Below are positions 23,650 to 35,306 of a DNA stretch of 64,000 nt, piece after piece. Both the position numbers and the translations under genes were made by a program. The notes under the pieces were generated by a model that saw only the letters and a program-made list of their open reading frames with translations, had not been told where the DNA came from and did not search any database. Source of the stretch: Phragmites australis (taxonomy: Eukaryota > Streptophyta > Magnoliopsida > Poales > Poaceae); NCBI RefSeq assembly GCF_958298935.1, contig NC_084932.1:22361501-22425500 (forward strand). Direction: 5' to 3'. Numbering within the stretch: position 1 is the stretch's first letter; the number at the start of each line of letters is the position of its first letter.

Positions 23650-24558
23650 TTATCACTATTGATTAAAGGCTTCAACTGATAGTAATGACCGACTATCACT
23701 GCCAGCTGAAGCTTTCAATCGGTAGTGATAACACCTTCACTACTGGTTCCTAGGCCAGCAGTGATAGTAGGGATTATTATTGTTCGTTATCCACTGCCGG
23801 CTCTAAAATCGGCAGCGAAGATCACTTTAGAGCCAACAGTGAAAGCACTTTTTGCAGTAGTGGAGGCCACTGCCATGGATCTAGTGGCAGTGGATCCAGT
23901 CGCCATGGATCTAGCCGCCATGGATCCAGTCGCCGTGGTGGACCAGGTCGCCGTAGTAGAGGAGCTCGCTGTGGGGGAAGTCATTGTGGTGGAGGAGCTC
24001 GCCGTGGATCTCCTATCTGCGGTGCCACTGGAGCCTGTGTGCCGAGATTAGGTGGTGGCGATGGCCTGGGAGGAGCACGGGAGATAGAGGGCTACGGAAT
24101 GGGGATTTCTGATTGGGGGAAGAGAGATACAGGGGACAAGGAGGGGAGAAATCAGAGGCAACTGCCAAATGGGCCTGAGGTTTAGCTACTTTGCATGTTA
24201 TCGGTCTCCAGCACAAAATCGTTGAAATTTGAATGGTTCACCAAAAGTTTGTACGATGAATTTGATTGCTTTTGATAAATACAGTTAAGCATTTAATGGT
24301 GAATGTGAAAAAATTTCACATAATGCTTTACTTTAATGATTCAACCAAATAATCGTCATAAATGTTTGGATTTTTATGATGATTTTTCTTTTTTTTATGG
24401 CATTATTTTCCATAACGTAACAAAACTGGCTGTCCAAATTGCCCAACCATTGATCTATGACAAAATCTACAAGATCGTCACAAATAATACACTATACATG
24501 ATGTTTTAGTTATCTGTCACAATGCTTTTCTTCACAAAAGGACATATTTATTGTAGTC

Positions 24559-26293
24559 ATGTATCCCGCTAGGTACCATTTTGTTGAAATGTAATCGCCC
24601 TTTTTAAAAATGGTTTTTCTTTAAGGTTGAAAATATACATCGGTCATGAAACCCAGATGAGTTTAAGGTGGGACGACCGCGGTGAGGCGAAAACATGAGA
24701 TTGGATTTTATCCCTAGCTGGTGCTGGGCTTGTGTAAAGAACACCTTTTCAAAAAGAAAACATCAATAAATTTGATCATATCCTTTGAAATAAGATTCAC
24801 ATTCCAAAATTTAATGTTTTTTTAAATGATGAAGGGCTCTGGTAATCACAAGCAAGTCCAAGCCGATCCTAAGATTGAAACGTCAGGGGCAAGAGTCTGG
24901 AATATAGTACACCGTGTACGGTGAGAATGTTCAACCCGGCCCTTATCTACCTAGGTTCGAGTTCTTGACCTGGCTCGTGATTCCATCTCATTCTTTAGTA
25001 AATATTAAAGCATTTTTGATTAATTTTTTTAAAAGGAAATTCAGTTTGGTAGATAAACCAATCGTTGAGTATTATTAGGGGCCCACCCCACCATTGCTTA
25101 GGATCGACTTGTGGTTTTGAGATAGAAATTTGCTCCATCGACTTATGGAGTAAAACTCACGTACATATGTAACTAGCTACAAGCCTGTATTACATATACA
25201 TATGGGAGCGACTCCTCTTCAGGTGCTTGAAAACAAGCAAAATTTCAATGGATAGCTCACAATTGTCAGGTATCGAATAGTCGATTTGACGTCCTCACCT
25301 TAACTTTACCCATCAACGGTCCTCCATCACCTTAGCTGACAGTGCCCTTACCGTCTCGCTGCCCCGCCCGTCACCACCGCTGGACCGGCCTGCAGCCCAA
25401 GACCTTCCTGATGAGCTCCTGCTCTCCTGAACTTGGCCATCCACTGAGATTTGCGGTGATTTCAGTAGATGGAGCTCCAGACACTCCGTATACATATTAA
25501 TTTGAAGTTTGGAACTTGACCTTTTCAGAGCATGAAACATTATTATCAATCTGTCTCCAAAGCTATGTAGAAGAAATAAAGCCGCTGCACCTTTTACCTT
25601 CACAAGCAAAGTAAAATAGAGGCAGTGCATTTTTCTACCCCCTCAAAAAAGCGAAGGCCACTCGGATGTATCATACACAGGTGAAACCGAGAAAGAAAGA
25701 GCACGGAAAGGGAGACAAAGAGAACAAAGAGGGGCAGCGGAGCAGGAAAAGGCCACCGTTCCACATCACGCACTTTGGTCGCATGATTTATCGAGCGCTA
25801 CACGCAAAGGAGACGACACGAGAGGGTGCACAGAAGGGAAAGCCTCCACAGGCACGAGGCCATAACAAATTTGAAAAGCTTATCCAAGCCCAATTGCATT
25901 TATTCATTCATGCCACTGTAAAAGTAGGAAATTCTTGATTCACATGCAGACTAATATATAGGCTTAACTCTAATTACTGTTATGTCACCTCTGGTTATAA
26001 TTAAAAAAATATATAAGTAGAGTTACAATTCGCAAGATAGGTAATTACAATTAGACGTGAATAAAAATAAATTTAAGTTGCAATTGAGTTATGAATGAAT
26101 GTAACTCTTAACCAATTCCTTACTTAATGATATACAACTTAAGAGCATAATTATAATCGTAGTACAATATAAAATATAACTCATTAGCTTCTCTTGTTAC
26201 AATTTTATACTTCTTGATACGCGATTATAACTGATCTACCTAGCGAATTGAACTACCGTGTGTCTAGGCGCATATATACATATATATATATAT
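24559..26293. other. Spacer without a supported gene
   Basis: Two ORFs of about 90-105 codons (25313-25630 minus and 25666-25938 plus) have no recognised domain. A B-box-like GGTTCGAGTTC occurs near 24954. A short (TA)n run precedes 26293. Confidence 0.4.
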
Positions 26294-26713
26294 GATTAAT
26301 TGGTCATTTATAATTTCCATATTGTAAAGAATGTGGCATTAAATCCCATATTTCTATGTGGGATTTCATTACTGCAGAAATCCTTAACACTGTCGGCTCT
26401 AAAACCTCCTTCACTATCGGCTTTGGAGCTGACAGAGGACAACGGACAGTCATAGTCTTCGACTCCACTATCGGCCAGGGAATCGACAATGAAGGGGTTA
26501 TCACTATAAGCTGAAGGCTTCAGCCGATAGTGAAAGGGGTTATCTCTGCCGACTAGAAGCTTCAGCTGGCAGTGATTTTTGGTCCCCGATTTAACATGTT
26601 TGTAGTCGGAAAAAAATTCGACCAGAGGCGCTCGATCGACTACTGCTCACCCGTCCTCGACTAGAAGCTCGAGTACCGATGACTGCTCACTCGCTATTTT
26701 TTCACATGAGTTC

Positions 26714-26780
26714 CAGGATTTGAACTCACGACCTCGATCAGAAGCTTCGCACACGTGACCTCTCTAACCATCTCACTTCT
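26714..26780 (-). other. tRNA-like module inside CACTA
   Basis: The minus strand reads AAGTGAGATGGTTAGAGAGG (26780-26761), then GAGTTCAAATCC (26727-26716). It is the same spacing and order as at 20142-20215. Confidence 0.5.
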
Positions 26781-27512
26781 TACTCGTTCTTGAGTACAAT
26801 AGAAAAATCAATCCTTTTGACATCTTCTCATCGAACTTTTGAATGACTATTTGCACATCTAAATGATTCTAAGAAAATGGTTATTAACTACAAATTTGTG
26901 CATCTCATCGAGTTCTACAATGTAAATATAAAGTTTGTCTCTATCTAACTCCGTATGAAAAAGTTTGTGCTCAATACATGCAATGTTCGGTAAAACAACC
27001 ATAATTTTTGCATACGGAATCCGATTTCGACGTTCGACCTCTACTTTCGAAGCTAATAACGAGGCGCATGTGAGAAAAAGAAAGCTCATTGGACTTGTAC
27101 CTTTCTTAACCTCTAAAAAAAATGCTCGGAAGACTCTCAATAGGACCTCTAAAGTTTTCGATCGAAAATTGACCTTCTCTGTTTTCCTAAAAGTTTTTGG
27201 AGATATAGTGGTACGTCTTAAAGTCATTGTTGATGAATATGTTTCATCAATCTGAGTTACCAAACTTGCGATAAAAATATTTGAATTTGCAGTTTTTAAC
27301 TTTGTGATCTTGTGTGTGGCTTTTTCAATGATTCATACTAGTTTTATACTAGATCTAAACTAAAATTTTGTGGTCAAAGTATGTGGCTCCATCTGTACCA
27401 GTTTTAGATATTTATTTGTGCATCTATGACGTCAAATATAAAAATAATCAACTACAAAGTTATAGATCTCGTCGAGAGCTATAATTTTCATATAAAGTTT
27501 GTCTTCATCCAA

Positions 27513-27801
27513 TGTTGAAATGAGAAATTTATCTAAACTTGTAAAGGGGAGCACATCCTAAGACTAACGAATGTTCCTTTTGAGAAAGATAAGATTTGTA
27601 GTGCATGTCAAGCGAGAAAGCAAGTTGAAGCTCCAGACCCCGCCAAGAACGTGATAATGACTACAAGACTGTTGGAGCTTCTACACATGAATTTATTTGG
27701 ACTAATTGCCTATATAAGCATCGGCAGTAACAAATATGGTTTAGTTATTATTGATGATTATTCTCGTTTTACTTAGGTATTCTTTTTGCGTGATAAAAGT
27801 G
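27513..27801 (+). pseudogene. Ty1/copia polyprotein fragment (pre-integrase/integrase) inside CACTA
   Basis: One plus-strand frame contains KDKICSACQARKQVEAP, then RLLELLHMNLFG, SNKYGLVIIDDYSRFT and VFFLRDKS. This is the join between the gag-pre-integrase segment (with its C-x2-C) and the start of the integrase core in plant Ty1/copia polyproteins. It is under 100 residues, has an early TAA and a TAG after SRFT, and has no LTRs near it. It was therefore taken up as a fragment or left by deletion. It has no coding capacity now. Confidence 0.85.
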
Positions 27802-28345
27802 AAAGGGGTTATCACTGCCGATTGAAGGATTTAGCTGGCAGTGATTTTCGCGACCAATAAGTTTGTGGTCGAAAAAGCAAAAAATATTTTTTCCATCCGA
27901 TTTTGTATGAAAAAGTTATGAATTTTTTAAAGTATATTACCATCCATTATCATTGCCGGCTCATCACACAAGTCGGTAGTAATACCCTTATCACTACCGA
28001 TTCATAACACGAACTGGTAATAATACTTGACGAACTATCACTGTGGTTCATAGCTCGAACCGGTAGTGATAGTTCAGGTATCATTGTTGGTCGGTACCCT
28101 CACCTGGCAATAAAGCATCATTGCCGGCTCAAGCATTCAGTCGGCAATGATGCCCTTTATCACTGCTGGTTTATAAGCCATATTGGCTTATTCTTCCCGC
28201 GTGGTGTTTTACCGGTAATGATGCGTCATCACTGCTGATTCATTAGGTACAAACAGTGATAAGCCGACGTATATATGGTCGGTTCTGTAGTAGTGTTTAG
28301 TGCTACATTCTTTACCGTATGGAAATTATAAATTACCAATTAATC

Positions 28346-29493
28346 CTGAATCATATTATGTTTTCATTTTTGTGACAGCACATATATCTAGAATAAGATG
28401 AGGTTGATAATTAAATTTCCCGGCAGCCAAGCGAGCGAGAAATACATATTTTCCTTGTGGCTTTATGTGCCATATCTTCGTCCCTACCAATACCGTACCC
28501 TACACATTTTCCTACCACCTAACACAAAGACAAAAAAAGAAATAGAACCTATAAATAAAGCATGTATATTTCTACTGTTTGGTGCCATGTTGTACCCACT
28601 CATCTACAGTGGTAATCATAAGCACAACCGTAGCGTACGTACATACAAGAATCATAATCATACATACCAGACGAGTAGATTTGACATATATCTTTTGGAA
28701 AGCTCATTTACAAGAACCGTCGACAAAAGACATCGAAGTGAGGAAAAAAAAAGCATAAAAGTGTTACCACACAGGGATGATAGATCGAATGTACTGGTAG
28801 ATTTTCTGTCCGGTACACGTTGTCGTTTGGCATCATTCGTTCCAAGAATTTAAACTTTTTGGAAAACAAAATCGTTGAGGGATATGATCCGTGTGAATGT
28901 ATATATGTATGACCAATATGTTTGGGTTTTGAAGACACAAATAATGATGGTAGATGATGCTATTTCGTCTTGGGTGTTGGGGAGGAATGCATGTGCATGC
29001 TTCCGTAGCGGGTAGCCGGGAGTCCCAGGCCTCATGTGGCGTGTCGCTATGTTTTTATCGGAAAAGTCTATTTATCTTTCTCTTCTGATACCCATCTGTT
29101 GATTGTTTTATTTACTTCATAAATTTTTTACTTATATCTTTCATGCAAATTTTAATATAAATAAACGATTTTAATAGTACATACATGCACAAGGACTAGT
29201 GGAATTTTTCAATCATGTATTTGTCTCTCCGGGATTAGGGATTTGCTTGTATTTCTCCAGGTCCCCAAGCTAAGTAGCTAGCTACTTGCATTATATTTGT
29301 GCCATCATTTGAATATGTGAAGGTTAAATTATCAGCTAAATGGTAATTTAAAAGTTGAGAGATCGATCAAGCTAGTGACGGGGTTTAATTACTAAATCAC
29401 TTGTTTAACAGACGAGTTGATCAAGTTCGAATTTTTGTGAAAAAATATATACCGTTTGAGGGCCTAGGCAGTTAGTTTTGGTCCGTCCCATAC
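28346..29493. other. Spacer without a supported gene
   Basis: A 151-codon ORF (28398-28853) lacks any recognised domain and has AT-rich, low-complexity composition. Nothing else is seen. Confidence 0.4.
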
Positions 29494-29496
29494 TTA

Positions 29497-29668
29497 GGAT
29501 CTGTTTATTTTCCCTATGAATTTTGGATTATAAATTGTAAATTGTAGAAGCTTATTTTAAGTGGATTGTATATTGTACCATAATCCAGACATATATTTGC
29601 ATAATACACTTCCAGAATCTAGTCATTTATTTGCAGAGTCCATAATCCAGAGGTAAACAAACAGGACC
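29497..29668. mobile_element. Tourist-like MITE (PIF/Harbinger type)
   Basis: The terminal inverted repeats are GGATCTGTTTATTTTCC and GTAAACAAACAGGACC. The TTA target duplication is at 29494-29496 and 29669-29671. At 172 bp with no ORF, it fits the family's size. An internal inverted pair, ATTTTGGATTAT and ATAATCCAGA, extends the ends. Confidence 0.82.
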
Positions 29669-29671
29669 TTA

Positions 29672-31409
29672 GGTCTAGCCAGCAGCGAGCTTTTCTATGC
29701 TCAGCACAAAGCCCGTCCCAGCCTGCACATTGAACAGGTATACTCCAAACCTAGCTCAACATGGTCTAATCCAAGTCAAACTCGAGCTAGCCTGAAAACT
29801 GAAGTCCAAGTGCATGAAGCAGGGAGAAGAAGAAGCAATCTCATCCCAAGCTCCTTCCTTTCTAGCTCACATGAAAGCAACAAAAGACATGCAATCAGTG
29901 GCAGAGCCATAGGACAGTCCACGTAGGTCCAAGACTACCCTAGGTTTTAGCCAATTGTTTACTAATTAGCCTAGCATGCCATCCCATTAGAAAGGAGTAA
30001 AAAAAGAAAAGCCCACACAATGGTTGCTAACATTTCACGATGCAACACGTTGTACACATCAGTGTCGATCGATTTGCATCCCTCCCGTCGTTCTCGACTA
30101 CTCCTAATCGGCCGATCCCCACAGACTCTAACCCTAATAGTGGCAAGTAGGCACGCGACAGGAAGTGGCATGGCAGGCGGTTGCACCAAAGGCGCAGGGC
30201 ATGGGAGGGCGGTGGCGCCAAGCGCTCAGGCGGGGAGGCACCCTATAAGACAAGTAAGCTATAATTACTTTAGGCACATGATGATCCTTAGCTTTATTCC
30301 TTGTCAAGAAAATCAAGTACTAATTAACTTTGATTCTTATCTAGAAAAAGGGAAAATGGAGAGGGAAGCGAAGTGGCTGTTACACTAGCTAGCAGCCGGA
30401 GCAAATGCATTACACAATAAAATACTAGTTATTATTGTTGGAATTGATTGATATTATCAGTTGTTTCAATATTTGTTGATATATATCGAAGTTATTGTTT
30501 TCTTTATTATTTAGATTACTCATATGATACTTAATTAGCAGAATTTTAGAGATTAGATTGCGTGGCTTGTGCCAAACTTTGAATTGTTACTTGGCTTAAT
30601 CATATTTATTGAGTGGGGTACTTTCTCCACAATTAGTGAGGATGATATAATTGAGATTTTCATTATCACGAGAAAGTGCAAAGTGAGGATGACATAATTA
30701 AGACTTTCTATTTATGTAAAAATTTACTTCATATTTGAAATTTTTATATTGTAATTTTTGTAAAATCTAAACTTCTTTGTTAAATTTATGATATTATGAA
30801 ATATTTTTAAATACATTTGTATGATACTTTTATGATTTTTTACTTGTATATTGATTTCTTGTTTTTTGAAAAGTTGAAGTGCCTATCCAATAAAAAACAC
30901 TAGCTCCGGCACTGCACGCAGTCTCTTGTAGAAGGATCGATGGTGAGCTTACCCTTCGCCCATGGTTCAAAGGGAGAAGACCAGATCGACGAGATGACGC
31001 AAAGCAGCTGGAAGCGATCGGGCTCGTCGATCATCTACAGTCCATGTCCATCTATGAGGGAACGAAGACGCCTGCCAGGGTTTCACGTCGCGCTGCCGAG
31101 CTGATAAAGCCGACGACCACGCTGACCTCAGCTCGACCGATCGATCGACGTCAGCCGTCCATCCGTCCATCGGACGTCCCGTTTCATCTGTGCATGCATG
31201 CATTGCGCTTGTCGATGGATGGATCTCGGGGAAGATGCGAGTGCTGGGCTAGTGGCCACCACCCGGGCCCCCCCTAAGCCAGTTCGCAGCTGTACCGGGC
31301 CCCACCTGCAGCGAGACAGTGCAGTGTCGTGCAATGCATGGCGCCCGGCCGGGAGATAGACAGCAAACAGGTAGCAGTGTTGGTTCTTTTTTTTTATTGG
31401 GGCACAGTG
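29672..31409. other. Spacer without a supported gene
   Basis: Short overlapping ORFs on both strands at 29971-30388 and 30967-31455 look like shadows in GC-richer patches. 30420-30890 is AT-rich. No domain is recognised. Confidence 0.4.
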
Positions 31410-31417
31410 TTAGTTTA

Positions 31418-32225
31418 TCCGAGCATCTCCAGAGCCTCGCCATCGCCCTCTTCATCCGATCAAAACGTCAAAATGAGGGATTTTGCGTCTTCAACATAGC
31501 CTCCAACGAGCTCGTACGCCATTCGGCTCCTCTCACACGTCAAACTTGGAATCACACGCCATCCTGGTCTCTGCGCCACCGCCAAATCCGTTAAGCCTGA
31601 GCTAAAATCAGCCGAGCTCAAGCCACGAGAAGTGAAGAAGGAGGCCTCACAAAGCTTCCCGGAGCTTTACCGTTGTATTCCCCGTTTTTCCCCACTAGAT
31701 TTCGTAAGCCACCGTTGTCTTCCCGACGTGTCATTTTGCCACGTCGTTGTCGAGCCACCATCTCCAAGCTCTCGTATTCAATCCGAGCCCATTGTGAGTA
31801 TTGCAGAGTCCTCATCGATTTAGCGCGCGCTCATTCCTCCTTGGGCCGGCGTCGTGCACATGGAAGCTTGCGGTGCCGCTAGCTCGGCATCCTGCCACCA
31901 GATCCACTGTTGTCTTATGCATCTTCTTCCTCTGTTCTCCACGGTGTGTTCGCGTGAGTAGTGAGTCCAAGTGCTTCGTGTGAGTTCTGTGTTAGGAACG
32001 GTGGACAACACGGGCGGGCCTTGATCCCACCTTTCTAAGAAAGCGGCTAGTTGAGCCTCAATGCAAAGTGTTTAGTGTATTTTATTAAAATATAGGAGAG
32101 TAAAATATAGAATGTGGAATATGGATAGTCTATTAGAATGAAAAAAATATAAAGTAAATCTTTTTAGATGTCTCTCTATACGAAGATATAAAAGATATAA
32201 TTTAACTAGTCCGTTGGGAATGCTC
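31418..32225. mobile_element. Possible hAT-type non-autonomous element
   Basis: GAGCATCTCC at 31421 is inverted as GGGAATGCTC at 32216-32225. The flanking octamers are TTAGTTTA (31410-31417) and TTAGTGTA (32226-32233). An 8-bp duplication and GAGCATCTCC-type ends fit hAT-like elements of grasses. The termini are imperfect and the interior has no transposase. Confidence 0.45.
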
Positions 32226-32233
32226 TTAGTGTA

Positions 32234-34485
32234 CGTGAATGCATCAATGCATGTAACACGAGTACAATTAGATGCATTCATACACGTGTATATTGTATAA
32301 ACATACATACATTCTACGAACGCACATGCATGTATGTGCGCTGCCACGTCATACATACATGCCAGCAACTATGCATTTGTATCCTTTGTGTCTTGACTGA
32401 GATCTTTTTTATCCCCTTTTGAGGGTTTCGTTTTTGAATTGTCGCCCTCATTGGTGACGACAGTGAATGGTGCTTTTGGGTTAACCATCTATTATGAAAC
32501 TAAGGATGGTTGCGCTGTACGTTTTCTTCCTCAGCCACGTCTGGTGGTGCAGCCGCTAATACCCTTTCATAGCTTCGGATGCATCTCAACTTTGGATCTG
32601 GGACATTGGATATTATTGCAGCCATTTCAACGTTTGGGGCTGTCCGACGGATATGATTATAGAATTTGACTTCGGCTTCGATGTTTTATGTTGTTTCAGT
32701 ACTATGGGCGGCCGAGATCGGCATTCTACAGAATAAGCAATTTTTTATGTAATTTGCTTGTCTTTTAGTTCCTGATGCAAGGGTTTGTACTGCTCAAAGT
32801 TTAATATAATCAGCTTCATTGGAGGAAAAAAACCGTACATGTGTACTTCGAAAATGAAAAAAAAAGAAAATTATGCATGCATGCGTATGGCCACCGGTCC
32901 GCTCGCTTGTACGTATCTGAACGCAAATTTTTTCGTTGGTCGTTGATGCGTGACTGGTCGGAGGGAAAGGGCCCCGGAGCCAGACGTGTCGCGTCCCGAA
33001 CCGTCTGATCGTTAGAGAGGCTCTGATTACATGCATGCATGGCCTGCGCGACAGTCCGGCGATACGGACGTATTGTCTCTTCTGGCCGGCTACTCTGATC
33101 GATGCATGACAGTATGACAGTTCTGCCACCGCTTCGTTTGACTCCAAATATTGGATGCTTGAGTTGCTCGAGATTTCCATCAGCGAGTAGTATATTACAC
33201 AAAACCAGTAGCTGCCAGTACTATTAACACATGGGTAAAAAAACAACAGTAATTAACAGAGAATCACCTACTTGGGTAATCTTTTAGACTATATTCAACC
33301 ATATTTACTTTATTTTATTCTCTTTTAATTCTTTTTTCCGTTCTCATTTCTTTTATTTTCTTTTATCTCCAAAAACTCCTCTTCAAAAGGAATCGTGAAG
33401 GAAAAGGAGCGAATATCATCCTGAAGGGAATGATTTTGAAAATCCTTTCGTGACGGGATGTAAAAAGAAACCGTTCGAACGCTGAAAGGAACAAAAATTC
33501 TTTCGTGACGGAATTTTTTGCCTGAAGGGAAGCCGTTAGCCATGGTGTTAGAGTATAAGCTATTGATTAGTTGTAATAATATTTGCAAAGAGTTTTTTAA
33601 GAATGTTTGCGGCTCAAAAGTTTGATGACTTTTAGCTTCGGTGAAGAGCAATCCAGCCGTTTAAGATCCTTTAACTTATGCCCAAAAATTAAATACAAAA
33701 CATTTCATCTCGGTCAGGGGTGATAAAGTAATGCACAATTTACCTACTCCTGCATTTTAAAAAAACATACGCAACAACGTTATCCAAATGTCGCGAGCAA
33801 AACATGCATCTAGGGACCATATGCATGCATGCATGCATGCCTGGTTATAAGTGACAATAATCAGCACAGGCAGACATGGATAATTTGCTTCTTTCTAGGC
33901 GCCCAATCACCGATCAATTCTACGTGGAATGTCTGCTTGCAGAGCTCACTGATTCCAGCCAGCACGCAAGTCGTTTCCTACCTCACTCCTAGACGTGCAT
34001 CGCATGCATGCATGTTTACTTTAATCACTTCACCTCACATCAAGGGCAATCACGCATAAGAAAATTAAGGTTTATAGACATAGACCATTATTCACTACTG
34101 TGCCCACAAAGTGATCGATCACCAGTAACAACCATTATTTAGCTTTGTTAATGTAGCATGAAGCTAGCTAGTCGATGAAAAGAAGATATATATCCAAAGC
34201 ACTGAACAAAGTTTTCCCTAAATAATGGTACGCGGCTGGGGTGGATTATCCATCTACTCATTATTCACTGAGATCTGTACTGCAAATATACAAATCACAT
34301 GTAGAATATACAAATCTCTATGAAAATATAAATAGTGTGGATAAGCCACCTCGCACATAAGCCATTTTTGTAGTATATTTTTCCCAAAGCACTAACCTTT
34401 TGTGATCCAAAAGCACGCCATGAGAGCTTGTTCAGATTGCAACATAAGGTTGCCGTAGGCCTAAGCTTAGGCGGACACAATTTTG
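32234..34485. other. Spacer without a supported gene
   Basis: A stretch ending TTCATTGGAGGAAAAAAA at 32815-32830 might be the 3' tail of a truncated LINE or retrocopy; this is weak. (CATG)n runs occur at 32875 and 33822-33840. ORFs of 100-150 codons on the minus strand have no recognised domain. Confidence 0.35.
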
Positions 34486-34674
34486 TTGGTTATTGTTTGG
34501 TTGCTACCAAGAGTTAGCTTGTCTAACTTTCTTAGCCTCTTGGAAATGGACATACTTTTTTTTTTTTAGCCAAAGTTAGCCTAAAGTTAGGTGGCCAATT
34601 TTTCCAGCCACAAAACTGTGTGCAATACTAACCTTAGGAAAATCCATGGCAAAGTTAGTAAAGAACCAAATGGT
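34486..34674. mobile_element. Possible MITE
   Basis: TTATTGTTTGGTTGCTACC on the left is partly inverted as TAAAGAACCAAATGGTA on the right. An internal inverted pair is built on AGTTAGCTTG/AAAGTTAGCC. No clean target duplication was found. Confidence 0.35.
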
Positions 34675-35200
34675 AAGTCTCTATTTTTGAGTTTTCATAT
34701 ATAATATGTTTTGATGAAAAATAGTTAGTTTTATTCATTAATCATTTCGTGTAATTCGTTGTCATGTTGACTGTCATGCACCAATCATTTCGGCCAAAAA
34801 TGTAAACCGTTGAGGATAAAGAACTAGCTAGGAAATGCACTACCACTTCAATATCTCCCATCATGTTCGTTTTCTCCCTATATATTTGATTGGAACCATG
34901 TGATGTTTGATGTACCAGCTTTTATACAGAGCTTAATAAACGATAATTGCATGCGAAAAGCAAGCCGATCCATTTGCCATTGTTTGGCTTCGTAAGTCGT
35001 TCGTATAGGCAGGGTGTAGATGAACGGTAATATATTCTCATCGCAGACATGTATCACCGCGACCAAGGACACCTGGGAGAAATGGAGTAAAATACTCCAG
35101 AGAATGATATCATAATCACACGAAGAGAATCTATCCGTGAGCCTCCTGCTGCTGCTGCCTGCCGAATACTTTCGCCCGGGGTTAGGTTCTCCATGTTCTT

Positions 35201-35306
35201 GTTCGCCCGTGCCGTTGCCTCTTTTTCTTTTGGAGCCCGTGCCGTTGCCTCTTGTTCGCCCGTGCCGTTGCCTCTTTTTCTTTTGGAGCCCGTGCCGTTG
35301 CCTCTT
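35201..35306. repeat. 53-bp tandem repeat, two units
   Basis: The unit begins GTTCGCCCGTGCCGTTGCCT. Identical units lie at 35201-35253 and 35254-35306. Each contains the sub-phrase CCCGTGCCGTTGCCTCTT twice. Confidence 0.9.

Larger units (their letters stand above)
19545..23862. mobile_element. CACTA element with GAG target duplication, itself invaded twice
   Basis: The left end is CACTACTACAGAATAAG and the right end is CTTTTTGCAGTAGTG, flanked by GAG at 19542-19544 and GAG at 23863-23865. Subterminal repeats are at 19600-19820 and 23650-23850. The interior runs in the opposite orientation to the neighbouring copies; for example, a phrase that reads TATAATTTTCATATAAAG elsewhere appears reversed near 21600. 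It contains a second CACTA and a candidate solo LTR. No transposase is seen. Confidence 0.9.
19461..24051 (+). pseudogene. Short ORF split by a CACTA insertion
   Basis: An ATG at 19461 opens a frame of 28 codons ending exactly at the GAG target duplication (19542-19544). The frame resumes in phase directly after the second GAG (23863-23865) and runs to a TAG at 24049-24051. Both halves are unusually rich in Val, Glu, Ala and Met (ELGVEAVEELSMLEQ on the left, VVEELAVGEVIVVEELAV on the right), so they look like one former ORF of about 90 codons. No domain is recognised. It may be a gene fragment carried by the older element around it, or a chance ORF in a low-complexity repeat. It is now separated by 4.3 kb. 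Confidence 0.4.
17970..24558. mobile_element. Probable old CACTA-like element hosting a nest of insertions
   Basis: The right edge reads GGACATATTTATTGTAGTC, close to the reverse of a CACTACAA-type terminus. The left edge reads CACTTATATGAATATAATAT. Inside both ends are A/T-rich phrases with TATGACGAAA or TTTGTCATG (left) and ATCGTCATAAA or GATCGTCACAAA (right), in inverted relation, as in subterminal repeats. Both termini are mutated and no clean target duplication is seen. The boundaries are tentative. Confidence 0.35.
26367..28295. mobile_element. CACTA element with TTT target duplication and copia fragment
   Basis: The left end CATTACTGCAGAAATCC (one base off CACTAC) and right end GGTTCTGTAGTAGTG are flanked by TTT (26364-26366) and TTT (28296-28298). 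It is 1929 bp. The left part is colinear with the copies at 8346 and 19828 up to about 27512. A retrotransposon fragment follows. CACTA sequence then restarts at GTGAAAGGGGTTATCACTGC, a phrase already present near 26530, so the element is rearranged. Confidence 0.9.
26294..28345. mobile_element. Palindromic MITE-like hairpin, split at its apex by a CACTA
   Basis: The left arm, from GATTAATTGGTCATTTAT (26294), is the inverted match of the right arm ending AAATTACCAATTAATC (28345). Removing the CACTA and one TTT gives a near-perfect palindrome of about 120 bp, whose apex is ATCCCATATTTCTATGTGGGAT. Arms differ at only a few positions. It may be a foldback MITE or a hairpin-RNA locus. Confidence 0.75.

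Noticed and set aside
24950..24975. B-box-like GGTTCGAGTTC
   Set aside because: No D-arm-like partner at the right distance, so no tRNA or SINE is called.
32750..32830. Possible LINE 3' tail
   Set aside because: Only a short A-rich end and no reverse transcriptase or duplication; kept as a remark only.
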